A stretch of DNA of 64,000 nt from Actinoplanes sp. NBRC 103695 (GCF_030269485.1 NZ_BSTL01000015.1:186001-250000), one strand, 5' to 3'. Positions 13,206 through 22,373 are shown, numbered from the stretch's first letter. The notes: generated by a model not told the origin, from the sequence alone. Numbers and translations are program-made.

Positions 13206-15212
13206 ATGAGCAAGAGCCTGGAGAACCTGTACTCGGAGACGCGGCAGTTCCCGCCGCCGGAGGCGCTGGCCGCGGACGCCAACGTCAAAGCCGACGCGTA
13301 CGACCGGGCCGCCGCGGATCGCATCGGCTTCTGGGAGGAACAGGCCCGCCGGCTCACCTGGGCCAAGGAGTGGGACCAGGCGGTCGACTGGTCCAACCCG
13401 CCGTTCGCGAAGTGGTTCCTCGGCGGCGAGCTGAACATCGCCTACAACTGCGTCGACCGGCACGTCGAGGCCGGCAACGGCGACAAGGTCGCGATCCACT
13501 GGGAGGGCGAGCCGGAGGGCGACACCCGCACCATCACGTACGCCGGCCTGCTGAAAAGCGTCAGCCAGGCGGCGAACACGCTGACCGAGCTGGGTGTCGG
13601 CGCGGGCGACCGGGTGGCGATCTACCTGCCGATGATCCCGGAGGCCGCGGTCGCGATGCTGGCCTGCGCCCGGGTCGGCGCCACGCACAGTGTCGTCTTC
13701 GGCGGCTTCTCGGTGGACGCGCTGTCCACCCGCATCCAGGACGCCGACGCCAAGCTGGTGATCACCGCGGACGGCGGGTACCGGCGCGGCAAGCCGTCGG
13801 CGCTCAAGCCCACCGTGGACGAGGCCGTGGCGCAGTGCCCGAGCATCGAGCACGTGCTGGTCGTCCGGCGCACCGGCGAGGACGTGACCTGGGGCGAGAA
13901 GGACCTGTGGTGGCACGAGACCGTCGAGCAGGCCAGCCCGGAGCACGAGGCCCAGCCGTTCGACAGTGAGCACCCCCTCTTCATTCTCTACACCTCGGGT
14001 ACGACCGGGAAGCCGAAGGGCATCCTGCACACCACCGGCGGCTACCTGACCCAGGCGTCGTACACGCATCACGCCGTCTTCGACCTCAAGCCGGAGACCG
14101 ACGTCTACTGGTGCACCGCCGACATCGGCTGGGTCACTGGGCACTCCTACATCGTCTACGGCCCGCTCTCCAACGGCGCCACCCAGGTGATGTACGAGGG
14201 CACGCCGGACACCCCGCACAAGGGCCGCTTCTGGGACATCGTCGACAAGTACAAGGTGTCCATCATGTACACCGCGCCGACGCTGATCCGCACCATGATG
14301 AAGTGGGGCGACGACATCCCGGCGAAGTACGACCTGTCCTCGCTGCGGGTGCTGGGCAGCGTGGGCGAGCCGATCAACCCCGAGGCCTGGATGTGGTACC
14401 GGGAGAACGTCGGCCGGGAGAAGAGCCCGATCGTGGACACCTGGTGGCAGACCGAGACCGGCGCGATCATGATCTCGCCGCTGCCCGGCGTCACCGCGGC
14501 CAAGCCCGGCTCGGCGATGAAGGCGCTGCCCGGCATCGCCGCCGACGTGGTCGACGACACGGCCGAGCCGGTGCCCAACGGCGGCGGCGGCTTCCTGGTG
14601 CTTACCGAGCCGTGGCCGTCGATGCTGCGCGGCATCTGGGGCGACGAGAAACGGTTCATCGACACCTATTGGTCGCGCTTCGGAGCCGGCAGCGGCAGCG
14701 GCAGCGGCAGCGGCAGCGGCGACAAGTGGATCTACTTCGCTGGTGACGGCGCCAAGAAGGACGACGACGGCGACCTCTGGCTGCTCGGCCGGGTCGACGA
14801 CGTCATGCTGATCTCCGGGCACAACATCTCCACCACCGAGGTGGAGTCGGCGCTGGTGTCGCACCCGTCGGTGGCCGAGGCGGCGGTGGTCGGCGCGACC
14901 GACCCGACGACCGGTCAGGCGATCGTGGCGTTCACCATCCCGCGCGGCAACGTGGACACCGAGGGTGACGCCGGCGAGGAGCTGATCAAGGAGCTGCGCA
15001 ACCACGTGGCGAAGAAGCTCGGGCCGATCGCCAAGCCCCGGCAGATCATGCTGGTGCCGGAACTGCCGAAGACCCGGTCCGGGAAGATCATGCGGCGCCT
15101 GCTCAAGGACGTGGCCGAGCGCCGCTCGCTGGGTGACGTGACCACCCTGCAGGACTCCGCCGTGATGGACCTCATCTCGTCCGGGATGAAAGATCGCAAG
15201 TCGGAGGACTGA
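13206..15212 (+). CDS. acs: Acetyl-CoA synthetase (AMP-forming)
   Basis: A 668-residue enzyme activating acetate to acetyl-CoA through acetyl-AMP. It has the adenylate-forming P-loop YTSGTTGKPKGI (from residue 262), WWQTETG (from 413) and the C-terminal RSGKIMRR, whose lysine (about 627) is the acetylation-controlled catalytic residue in this family. The length is close to the usual 650. A pure Gly-Ser run at residues 495-505, inside YWSRF...DKWIYFAGDGA, is an unusual insertion. The ATG at 13206 has AGGAG ten bases upstream. The gene is divergent from the Fic-like gene (197-bp shared promoter region) and matches Rv3667 in position. Confidence 0.96.
   Translation: MSKSLENLYSETRQFPPPEALAADANVKADAYDRAAADRIGFWEEQARRLTWAKEWDQAVDWSNPPFAKWFLGGELNIAYNCVDRHVEAGNGDKVAIHWEGEPEGDTRTITYAGLLKSVSQAANTLTELGVGAGDRVAIYLPMIPEAAVAMLACARVGATHSVVFGGFSVDALSTRIQDADAKLVITADGGYRRGKPSALKPTVDEAVAQCPSIEHVLVVRRTGEDVTWGEKDLWWHETVEQASPEHEAQPFDSEHPLFILYTSGTTGKPKGILHTTGGYLTQASYTHHAVFDLKPETDVYWCTADIGWVTGHSYIVYGPLSNGATQVMYEGTPDTPHKGRFWDIVDKYKVSIMYTAPTLIRTMMKWGDDIPAKYDLSSLRVLGSVGEPINPEAWMWYRENVGREKSPIVDTWWQTETGAIMISPLPGVTAAKPGSAMKALPGIAADVVDDTAEPVPNGGGGFLVLTEPWPSMLRGIWGDEKRFIDTYWSRFGAGSGSGSGSGSGDKWIYFAGDGAKKDDDGDLWLLGRVDDVMLISGHNISTTEVESALVSHPSVAEAAVVGATDPTTGQAIVAFTIPRGNVDTEGDAGEELIKELRNHVAKKLGPIAKPRQIMLVPELPKTRSGKIMRRLLKDVAERRSLGDVTTLQDSAVMDLISSGMKDRKSED
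14688..14720 (+). repeat. GGCAGC hexanucleotide repeat inside acs
   Basis: Five perfect GGCAGC units plus a final GGC encode GSGSGSGSGSG in a surface loop of acetyl-CoA synthetase. Such a repeat can change length in steps of two residues without breaking the frame. Confidence 0.95.
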
Positions 15213-15243
15213 CCCTCTTCTCCTTATCGATGCATGCGCATAC

Positions 15244-15279
15244 GTTGACTGGGATCCCCGATCGGGGATCCCAGTCAAC
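15244..15279. promoter_or_regulatory. 36-bp perfect palindrome between acs and the protease gene
   Basis: The half GTTGACTGGGATCCCCGA (15244-15261) is followed directly by its exact reverse complement (15262-15279). It begins 31 nt after the acs stop and touches the protease ribosome binding site GGAGG (15280-15284). With no loop it could be an operator for a dimeric regulator. As RNA it would form a long hairpin ending transcription of acs or masking the downstream ribosome binding site. No U-run follows. Confidence 0.85.
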
Positions 15280-15290
15280 GGAGGTTTCAA

Positions 15291-17612
15291 GTGCGCAGAG
15301 TGGTCGCTGGACTGCTTGGCGCCGCGATGGTCACCAGCGTCGGCGTATCCCTGCCGTCGGTGGCCCTGGCGGCACCGCCCGAGACGCCGGCCGCAGCCGG
15401 CAAGCGGACCGGGAGTGACGAGTTACCGAACCCTGCCGAGGAGAAGCGCCGCGAGTCGCGGCAAGACGCCGTCAACGGCATCCTCAAGGGGAAGATAAAG
15501 GCGGAGAAGCGCGGCGCCAGCAGGGTCGCGAAACTCGCCGACGGCGAGTATGTCGAGCTCGCGCGGGAGAAGACCGACAAGATCTTCGTGATCCTCGCCG
15601 AGTTCGGCAACGAACGGCATCCGGACTTCCCCGATGTGGACAGCGATCCGGCGACGATCGGCCCGGCCACCTTCGACGGGCCGCTGCACAACGCGATCCC
15701 GGCGCCCAACCGCGCGGTCGACAACCGGACCGTCTGGCAGGCCGACTACAACCGCGACCACTTCCAGCAGATGTACTTCGGCACCGGGGCGAACGTCGAG
15801 TCGCTGAAGACCTACTACGAGGCGCAGTCCTCCGGGCGCTACAGCGTCGACGGCGAGGTCAGCGACTGGGTCAAGGTGCGCTACAACGAGGCCCGCTACG
15901 GCCGCGACTGCGACATCAACGGCCTGTGCACCGACGAGTTCATGTGGCAGCTGGTCAAGGACGCCGCCAACCAGTGGATCGCCGACCAGCGGGCGGCCGG
16001 GCGCACCGACGCCCAGATCAAGACCGACCTCGCCTCGTACGACCAGTGGGACCGGTACGACTACGACCACGACGGGAACTTCAACGAGCCGGACGGCTAC
16101 CTCGACCACTTCCAGATCGTGCACGCCGGCGGCGACCAGGCCGACGGCGATCGCCAGCAGGGCGAGGACGCCATCTGGTCGCACCGCTGGTTCGCGTTCC
16201 AGAACGACCGCGGCAGCGTCGGCCCGGCCGGCAACCCGTACGGCGGCACCCAGGTCGGCGACACCGGCTTCTGGATCGGCGACTACACCGTCCAGCCGGA
16301 GAACGGCGGCCTGAGCGTCTTCGCCCACGAGTACGGCCACGACCTCGGCCTGCCCGACGACTACGACACCTCCGGCGGCCTGAACAACAACAGCGAGTTC
16401 TGGACGCTGATGGCCCAGAGCCGTCTCAGCGACACCGGCGAGGCGCTCGGCACCCGGCCCGGCGACCTCGGCGCCTGGAACAAGCTGCAGCTCGGCTGGC
16501 TGGACTACGAGCTCGTGGTGGCCGGTCAGAAGAAGACGCTGACCCTCGGCCCACAGGAGTACAACACCGATCAGGCCCAGGCGGCGGTCGTCGTGCTGCC
16601 GGACATCCAGAAGACCACCCAGGTGGGCGCACCGTTCGCGGGCGCCAGGCAGTGGTTCTCCGGCAACGACGACAACCTGAACACCACGCTCAGCAAGTCG
16701 GTCGATCTGACCGGCGCCACCAGCGCGTCCTTCGACCTCAAGGGTCGCTTCGCGATCGAGAGGTGCTGCGACTTCCTGTACGCCGAGGCGTCCACCGACA
16801 ACCGGACCTGGACGGCTCTCGACGGCACGGTCAACGGGCAGCCGTTCCCCCGGACCACCGCGGGCAAGCCGGTGCTGACCGGCACGCAGGCCGCCTGGGC
16901 GGACATCTCGGTGCCACTGACCGCGTACGCCGGTCAGCGGGTCCAGTTGCGGCTGCGCTACTCCTCCGATCAGGGCGGCAACCCCGGCGGCTTCTTCGGT
17001 GACGACCTGACCATCAAGGTGAACGGCACGGTGCAGTCCACCGACGGCGCCGAGGGCACGGCGACCTGGGCGGCCACCGGCTTCTCCACGATCGGCTCGT
17101 CGGTCACCAAGGCGTACGACAACTTCTACATCGCGGGCAACCGCACCTACACGTCGTACGACAAGTACCTGAAAACCGGTCCGTACAACTTCGGCTGGGC
17201 CGCGGACCGGCCGCTGTTCACCGAGCACTTCGCCTACCAGCAGGGCCTGCTGATCTCGTACGCCAACTCGTTCTGGCGGGACAACCAGGTCAACGTGCAC
17301 CCGGGCGAGGGCCGCAACCTGATCATCGACTCGCACCCGCAGGCGATCTACAACATCGACGGCCTCCCGTGGCGCTCCCGCGTCATGCTGTACGACGCGC
17401 CGTTCGGGCTCACCAAGGCCGACTCGATGACGCTGCACGTCAACGGCAAAGCCTCGCTGATCCGGGGCAAGGCCGGTGTGCCGCTGTTCGACGACACGCG
17501 TTCCTACTTCGACCCGGCCATCCCGTACGCCGGGGTGAAGCTGCCCGCGACCGGCGTCAAGATCCGCGTCGTGGAGCAGACCGGAACGTCGGTCAAGATC
17601 CGCGTCAGCTGA
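15291..17612 (+). CDS. Secreted M6 family metalloprotease (immune inhibitor A-like)
   Basis: A 773-residue secreted protease. The signal peptide is at residues 1-28 (MRRVVAGLLGAAMVTSVGVSL...ALAAPP), then a basic propeptide-like region, then the M6 catalytic domain with the zinc site HEYGHDLGLPDDYD (H346, E347, H350). A predicted beta-sandwich region (FDLKGRFAIERCCDFLYAEAS... DDLTIKV) and a C-terminal domain follow. Immune inhibitor A of Bacillus degrades host or matrix proteins; here it probably scavenges protein from the environment. The GTG start has GGAGG six bases upstream, directly behind the 36-bp palindrome. A 12-bp hairpin follows the stop. Confidence 0.92.
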   Translation: MRRVVAGLLGAAMVTSVGVSLPSVALAAPPETPAAAGKRTGSDELPNPAEEKRRESRQDAVNGILKGKIKAEKRGASRVAKLADGEYVELAREKTDKIFVILAEFGNERHPDFPDVDSDPATIGPATFDGPLHNAIPAPNRAVDNRTVWQADYNRDHFQQMYFGTGANVESLKTYYEAQSSGRYSVDGEVSDWVKVRYNEARYGRDCDINGLCTDEFMWQLVKDAANQWIADQRAAGRTDAQIKTDLASYDQWDRYDYDHDGNFNEPDGYLDHFQIVHAGGDQADGDRQQGEDAIWSHRWFAFQNDRGSVGPAGNPYGGTQVGDTGFWIGDYTVQPENGGLSVFAHEYGHDLGLPDDYDTSGGLNNNSEFWTLMAQSRLSDTGEALGTRPGDLGAWNKLQLGWLDYELVVAGQKKTLTLGPQEYNTDQAQAAVVVLPDIQKTTQVGAPFAGARQWFSGNDDNLNTTLSKSVDLTGATSASFDLKGRFAIERCCDFLYAEASTDNRTWTALDGTVNGQPFPRTTAGKPVLTGTQAAWADISVPLTAYAGQRVQLRLRYSSDQGGNPGGFFGDDLTIKVNGTVQSTDGAEGTATWAATGFSTIGSSVTKAYDNFYIAGNRTYTSYDKYLKTGPYNFGWAADRPLFTEHFAYQQGLLISYANSFWRDNQVNVHPGEGRNLIIDSHPQAIYNIDGLPWRSRVMLYDAPFGLTKADSMTLHVNGKASLIRGKAGVPLFDDTRSYFDPAIPYAGVKLPATGVKIRVVEQTGTSVKIRVS

Positions 17613-17622
17613 CATCTCTCCG

Positions 17623-17658
17623 CTACGCGCCCGGACGCTCAGGCACCCGGGCGCGTAG
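17623..17658 (+). terminator. Hairpin after the M6 protease gene
   Basis: CTACGCGCCCGG (17623-17634) pairs perfectly with CCGGGCGCGTAG (17647-17658) across a 12-nt loop, starting 11 nt after the stop codon. The right arm overlaps the TAGCCT -10 box of the next gene, so termination and initiation signals are merged. Confidence 0.7.
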
Positions 17659-17668
17659 CCTTCTCCCC

Positions 17669-18595
17669 ATGGGATCGCAGGTCGACGACTCGTCCGTGCT
17701 GATCGAGGGCCCCTGGACCCACCGGTTCGTCGGTGCCAACGGCAGCCGGTTCCACGTGGTCGAGGCCGGCACCGGCCCGCTCGTGCTCTTCCTGCACGGC
17801 TTCCCGGAGTTCTGGTGGGCCTGGCACGACATCATGACCGAGGTGGCCGGCGCGGGCTTCCGGGCCGTCGCGATCGACCTGCGCGGTTACGGCGCGAGCG
17901 ACAAACCCCCCAGGGGGTACGACGGATACACGATGGCCGCGGACGTCACCGGCCTGATCCGGGCGCTGGGCGAGCGTTCGGCGATGATCGTCGGGGCGGG
18001 TGCGGGCGGCATGATCGGCTGGGCGGCCGCCGCCTTCCACCCCACGATGGTCAGCCGGATGGTCGTGCTCGGCGCGGCCCACCCGCTGCGGCTGCGCGCC
18101 GCGCTCTTCGTCGACCCACGCGGCCAGTTCGCCGCCACCGCGCCGATCCTCAAGTTCCAGGTGCCGCGCTACGAGCACGTGCTCACCAAGGACGACGCCG
18201 CCGAGGTCGGTGAGCTGATGACGAGGTGGGGCGGCCCGGCGTGGACGTCCACCCCCGAGTACGCCGACTACGTCGCCAAGTGCCGGATGGCCATGCAGAT
18301 CCCGCAGGCGGCGTTCTGCGCGCTCGAGGCGTACCGCTGGGTGTTCCGGTCGACGTTGCGGCTACAGGGCTACCGGTTCGTCAAGGCGATGCAGAAACCC
18401 CTGACCACGCCCACGCTGCACCTGCACGGGTCGCTGGACACCGCGGTGCTGCCGCGCACGGCACAGGGCTCGGGGCGTTACGTGGTCGCGCCGTACGAGT
18501 GGCGGCTGATCCAGGGCGCCGGGCATTTCCTCCACCGGGAGGCCGCGTCGCTGGTCACGGGCGAGATTCTGCGCTGGATGAAGGCCGGCGCCTGA
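17669..18595 (+). CDS. Alpha/beta hydrolase, epoxide hydrolase-like (EphE type)
   Basis: A 308-residue alpha/beta hydrolase. The oxyanion motif is FLHGFPEFWWAW, typical of epoxide hydrolases, followed by AIDLRGYGASDKPP. The expected nucleophile elbow reads VGAGAGGMIGW instead of GHDWGG, so the usual nucleophile aspartate is replaced (GAGAGG). A later RLIQGAGHFLHRE supplies the His region. It matches Rv3670 (ephE) in gene order. TAGCCT (17656-17661) lies 7 nt before the ATG, indicating a leaderless mRNA. The replaced nucleophile raises doubt about epoxide hydrolysis; the fold call is secure. Confidence 0.82.
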   Translation: MGSQVDDSSVLIEGPWTHRFVGANGSRFHVVEAGTGPLVLFLHGFPEFWWAWHDIMTEVAGAGFRAVAIDLRGYGASDKPPRGYDGYTMAADVTGLIRALGERSAMIVGAGAGGMIGWAAAAFHPTMVSRMVVLGAAHPLRLRAALFVDPRGQFAATAPILKFQVPRYEHVLTKDDAAEVGELMTRWGGPAWTSTPEYADYVAKCRMAMQIPQAAFCALEAYRWVFRSTLRLQGYRFVKAMQKPLTTPTLHLHGSLDTAVLPRTAQGSGRYVVAPYEWRLIQGAGHFLHREAASLVTGEILRWMKAGA

Positions 18596-18599
18596 GCGC

Positions 18600-18965
18600 T
18601 CAGACCCGGTGCTCGTAAAGGTCGGTGACCTCGTGCTGCGGCGCCCACCCCTGGTAGACGCCGTAGTCGAACTCCTCCAGGCCCAGCTGCCGGGCGATCG
18701 GGGCACGGCCACCGGTGTACTCCACCCGCAGCCACTGCTCCGACTCGGCGAGCACGATGAACGGCTGGCCGCGCCACGTGCAGGTGGTGCGCACGTAGAT
18801 CAGTTCCTCGAACTCGTGCGGCTGCAGCGCGCGGACGAAACGCCCCGGCCGCACCTCCTCGAAGCCGTCGCCCGGCTCCGGCGCGTAGATCCGCACGTCG
18901 TCGCCGTCCGGGGCGGCCTCGTACTCCCGCCCCTGCCAGTTGACCACGTAGCCGTCACGCATCAC
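18600..18965 (-). CDS. Small soluble partner protein of the double-SseB protein
   Basis: A 121-residue acidic protein (MMRDGYVVNWQGREYEAAPDGDDVRIYAPEPGDG... TCTWRGQPFIVLAESEQWLRVEYTGG) with a mixed alpha/beta pattern and no membrane helix or signal peptide. Its start overlaps the stop codon of the 1057-residue SseB-like gene (GTG at 18965, 4 nt; or ATG at 18962, 1 nt), so the two are translationally coupled. I recognise no named family. Position and size suggest a chaperone or an immunity-type protein for the upstream product, but there is no direct evidence. Confidence 0.75.
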   Translation of the reverse strand: MMRDGYVVNWQGREYEAAPDGDDVRIYAPEPGDGFEEVRPGRFVRALQPHEFEELIYVRTTCTWRGQPFIVLAESEQWLRVEYTGGRAPIARQLGLEEFDYGVYQGWAPQHEVTDLYEHRV

Positions 18966-21900
18966 CGATCACCGACCTTGCGCCACTGCGGTGCGTCGGC
19001 GTCGAAGATCGCGACCATCTTCTCGGTGCCGTCCGCATCGATCCGCCACAGCTGCGCGCCGTGCGGCAGCCGGACACTGTCCACCTTGAACTCCGCGATC
19101 ACGTCGCGGCCCTCGCCCGGGGCGAAACCGTTGCCCCGGAAGGGTGGCCGCTCGATCACCCAGCCGTCCATCGCCCGCAGCGCCTGCTCGCTCTGGCCGC
19201 CGTAGGGGATCCGGTACAGGCTCGGCCGGTACGCGGGCCAGCGCAGCACGTGCGCCTCCTGGGCGTCCGGCGAGAACGACGAGCTCTCGTTGATCAGTCC
19301 CAGCGCGGCGTACAGCTCGCCCGGCGTCCGCAGGTGCTCGACCTCGTTGGCCCGGTGCACGAAACCGGCGACCCGGTCGTACCCGCGCTCCAGGTAGAAG
19401 TCGACCTGACCGGCGGGCACCGCCTTCTGCATGACGGTGGCGTGCTGAGCGGCGTCGCTGGCCCGCTGCGGCACCGGCGCGGGCTTCTCCGCCCGTTCCT
19501 CCGGCTCGGCGCCCAGGCCGGCCTCGGCCGCCCAGCTGGCCAGCGCGATGACCTGCGGTCCGGGGTATTTCGCGCCGACCGGCGACTCCGGGTTGACCGC
19601 GAACGACCAGCTCGGGTCGGGCCAGTTGCGGATCAGATCGAGGAACTTGGCCGGGGCCGTCCGCACCGGCTGATCGTGGTGCTCGGACAGCCGGTCCCGG
19701 CTGGTGAACACGACCAGGTAGGGGCCGCCGTCCATCTCCTCGGTGCGGAAGACGAAGCCCGGCTCGCCCGGCGTGCTGCCCGGCCGCGAGTTGTCGGCCA
19801 CCGGCACCAGCACGGTGGCCAGCAGCAGCGTCGACAGGAACGAGTCGGTGCTGCCACCTTCGGCCGCCGCGTACAGGTCACGCTCGACGGTGTTCGCCGG
19901 GGTGAAGTCGATCGGCCGCGCGGGCGCGCCGCCGACCGGCGGAACCTCGGGACGCGCCGCCGCGGCCGGGACCTCGGGGCGGGACATCGCGGCCGGCGCC
20001 TCGGAGCGAGGCGTCGCCGTCGGAGCCTCGGAACGAGGTGCCGCGGGTTGCGTGGCGAACTGGGCGGGCTGGGCGGACTGCGCGGCGAACTGGGCGGGCT
20101 GCGCGGCGAACGGGGCACGGGCCGGATGGCCGGCGTCGGCGCCCGGGGTGCCGGGCACGACCGGCGGTGCGAAGCTCGGACGGGCGGTCTCGGCGGGCGG
20201 CGGCGTGCGGGTGCCGCTCAAGGCCTGCGCGGCGGCCGCCATGCTCGGCGGGGTCTCACCGGGCTGCCGGCGCGGCAGGCCCTCGGGAACGTCCGACGTG
20301 GACGGTGCGGCGCCGATGTGCTCGGGTACGGGCGGAGTCTGCGCCATCGGCGTCCGGGTGGGCAGCGGGGCGCGCAGATCCTGCAGAGGCGGCAGGGCGC
20401 CACCCTCTCGAGCGGGCGGACCGCTGGCCGGGATCGCACTGGACGGCGCGGCGCTGACCGGGCCGCCGCTCGTGGGCGCGTTGCGCGCGCTCGTGGGCGC
20501 ATCGCGCGTGGGAAGGGCACCACCAGCCGCGCCGCGGGTGGGCAGCGCGCCGCCGGGCGGGTTGGAACCCATCGGGCTACGGGTGGGCAGCCCGCCGCCT
20601 GCCGGATCGGCGCCCATCGGGCTGCGGTTGGTGGCCGGTCCGCTGCTCAGCGGTGTCGAGGGAGCACCCGGAGCCGAGTTCGGCGGCACACCGGGCGCGC
20701 TGTAGGCGGCCGGAACCGCAGGACCGGAATCCGCCGGTCCGCCCGCCGCGCCGGGCGCCGAACCCCGGCCGTAGCCGCCGGGCTCGAATCCGCTCCCGGC
20801 CGTACCGGTCGGCATCGTGCTCGACTGCGGCACTCGGGACGGCAGGCCGCTGGGCAGAACCCCGCCCGGTGTCCGGATCGGAAGACCGCCCGGACCGATC
20901 TGTCCGGGCTGACCGGCGGCGCCCCGTTCGCCGGGCTTCGACGCGGGCCCCGCACTCGCCGGAGACGAAGTCGGCGCCGCGCTCGGTGTCGCGCTCGGCG
21001 TCGCACTCGGCGTCGCACTCGGTGTCGCGCTCGGCGAGCTGAAGGTCGGCGAGCTGAAGGTCGGGCGGCCCGCGCTCGGCGGCGCGGAGCTGGGAGCGGC
21101 GCTCATCGGGGCCGACGCGGTGCTGGGGGGTGCGCTCGCCGGGGCCGGAGCGGCACTCGGGGGCGCGCTCGCCGGAGCCGGAGCGGTGCGTGCCGAGGGT
21201 GAGGCAGGAGCCGCGCTGGCGGGAGCCGAGGACACGGGCGCCACCGGGCTGCCGGGCGCACCACCCATGCGCGTGCCGGAGACGCCGCTGCTCAGGCCGG
21301 CGGGGGTCCCGGCTGAAGGCGCCACGCCGCCACCGGCCGTGCTCGGCAGCCGGTTCCCGAAGGCGGCCGCCGCGCCCGGCGTCCGCTTCTGGTCCGATGC
21401 GGCCGGGAAGGCTGATCTGTGTTCCGCCGCCGGCGGGAAGGACGGCTGCTGCGGCCCGGACGGGAAGGACGGCTTCTGCTCGGCTCCGGGCGGGAACGCA
21501 CCGCTGCCAGGCCGGAACCCGGCGTCGGCCGCACCGGGCAGACCACCGCCCGGCAGGCCACCGCCGGGCAGGCCACCGCCGGGCAGGCCACCGCCGGGCA
21601 GGCCACCACTGGGCGCACCGGCCATCGCACCCGCGCCGGACGGCCCACCGGTCGGCGCCATCGGCCCGCCCTGCTGACCGGAACCGCCCCTGCCACCGAT
21701 CGTGGCACCGGCCAGGTCCTGCGTCTCACGTCCCGGCCCGCGCTTGGGCAGGCGCACGTCGCCGCGCGACAGCTGCGCCACGAACCAGGCGGGAAGGTAA
21801 CCCTCGATCGGCAACCCCGGGTTGACGGCCAGCCACCACTCGAGGTTGGGCCACGTCTCGGCGAGCTCGGCGTACGCCACCCGCCTCGCGGAGCCGGTGT

Positions 21901-22135
21901 AGTCGGCCAGACAGGCCTGCAAGGCCGACGGCGAGGTGAACGCGAGCACATGCGTACGCCCGCCGGTGCTCCACGTGCCCCAGCCGAGCGGCGCAAGACC
22001 TGCCAGAGCGTCCGCGGAGACGGGCAGGAGCAGGTCGACACCGGCGAGGATGCGGAAGTAGGACTCCTGGTCGTCTGTGCGCAAGGCGTCACGCATCGAA
22101 CGCTCGGCGTCCGTCGCCGGCTCCCACTCGGACAC
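18962..22135 (-). CDS. Large double-SseB-domain protein with Pro/Ala/Gly linker and a distinct C-terminal domain
   Basis: A 1057-residue protein. An SseB-like domain lies near residues 5-135 (ERSMRDALRTDDQESYFRIL... HVLAFTSPSALQ... LAVNPGLPIEGYLP). A low-complexity linker of about 600 residues, rich in Pro, Ala, Ser and Gly, follows and includes five GGGLP units and a SATP run. A second SseB domain lies near 750-880 (YLVVFTSRDRL... FAVNPESPVGAKYPG), then a separate globular domain (about 900-1057: YLERGYDRVAGFVHR... RPSLYRIPYGG... WVIERPPFRGNGF... RLPHGAQLWRI). The GTG start has GGGAG upstream. It sits next to WXG100 genes and eccE, and is coupled to a small downstream gene. Secretion or toxicity is inferred, not shown. 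Confidence 0.8.
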   Translation of the reverse strand: MSEWEPATDAERSMRDALRTDDQESYFRILAGVDLLLPVSADALAGLAPLGWGTWSTGGRTHVLAFTSPSALQACLADYTGSARRVAYAELAETWPNLEWWLAVNPGLPIEGYLPAWFVAQLSRGDVRLPKRGPGRETQDLAGATIGGRGGSGQQGGPMAPTGGPSGAGAMAGAPSGGLPGGGLPGGGLPGGGLPGGGLPGAADAGFRPGSGAFPPGAEQKPSFPSGPQQPSFPPAAEHRSAFPAASDQKRTPGAAAAFGNRLPSTAGGGVAPSAGTPAGLSSGVSGTRMGGAPGSPVAPVSSAPASAAPASPSARTAPAPASAPPSAAPAPASAPPSTASAPMSAAPSSAPPSAGRPTFSSPTFSSPSATPSATPSATPSATPSAAPTSSPASAGPASKPGERGAAGQPGQIGPGGLPIRTPGGVLPSGLPSRVPQSSTMPTGTAGSGFEPGGYGRGSAPGAAGGPADSGPAVPAAYSAPGVPPNSAPGAPSTPLSSGPATNRSPMGADPAGGGLPTRSPMGSNPPGGALPTRGAAGGALPTRDAPTSARNAPTSGGPVSAAPSSAIPASGPPAREGGALPPLQDLRAPLPTRTPMAQTPPVPEHIGAAPSTSDVPEGLPRRQPGETPPSMAAAAQALSGTRTPPPAETARPSFAPPVVPGTPGADAGHPARAPFAAQPAQFAAQSAQPAQFATQPAAPRSEAPTATPRSEAPAAMSRPEVPAAAARPEVPPVGGAPARPIDFTPANTVERDLYAAAEGGSTDSFLSTLLLATVLVPVADNSRPGSTPGEPGFVFRTEEMDGGPYLVVFTSRDRLSEHHDQPVRTAPAKFLDLIRNWPDPSWSFAVNPESPVGAKYPGPQVIALASWAAEAGLGAEPEERAEKPAPVPQRASDAAQHATVMQKAVPAGQVDFYLERGYDRVAGFVHRANEVEHLRTPGELYAALGLINESSSFSPDAQEAHVLRWPAYRPSLYRIPYGGQSEQALRAMDGWVIERPPFRGNGFAPGEGRDVIAEFKVDSVRLPHGAQLWRIDADGTEKMVAIFDADAPQWRKVGDR

Positions 22136-22335
22136 GTTCACTCTCCCAACGCGCGCGAACGAGACCATCTCAACGCGTACAACCTACAAGGTCAGGCGAC
22201 GATCACAATGGGCGGCAGCGGGCAGACAACCAAGTCGGGTGTATACCGACGCCACAATGCCCGCTCTAGTCACTCTACGACCCAAAACTGTCACTTAAGG
22301 TAGCCGCACCGAGGGTTTCAGGCAATGGACAGACC

Positions 22336-22373
22336 GCGGCCGGGACCACCCTCGTCGGATGTGCCCCGGCCGC
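22336..22373 (-). terminator. Hairpin after the WXG100 gene pair
   Basis: GCGGCCGGG (22336-22344) pairs with CCCGGCCGC (22365-22373) just beyond the stop of the second WXG100 gene on the minus strand. It separates that pair from the large SseB-like gene, which probably has its own promoter (possible -10 TATACA at 22245-22240). Confidence 0.55.

Noticed and set aside
15244..15279. Insertion sequence end or attachment site
   Set aside because: No transposase, integrase or target duplication lies near the palindrome. An operator or RNA hairpin is the simpler reading.
19061..21202. Plus-strand frame opposite the double-SseB gene
   Set aside because: Arg-rich shadow of the Pro/Ala linker; no protein features.
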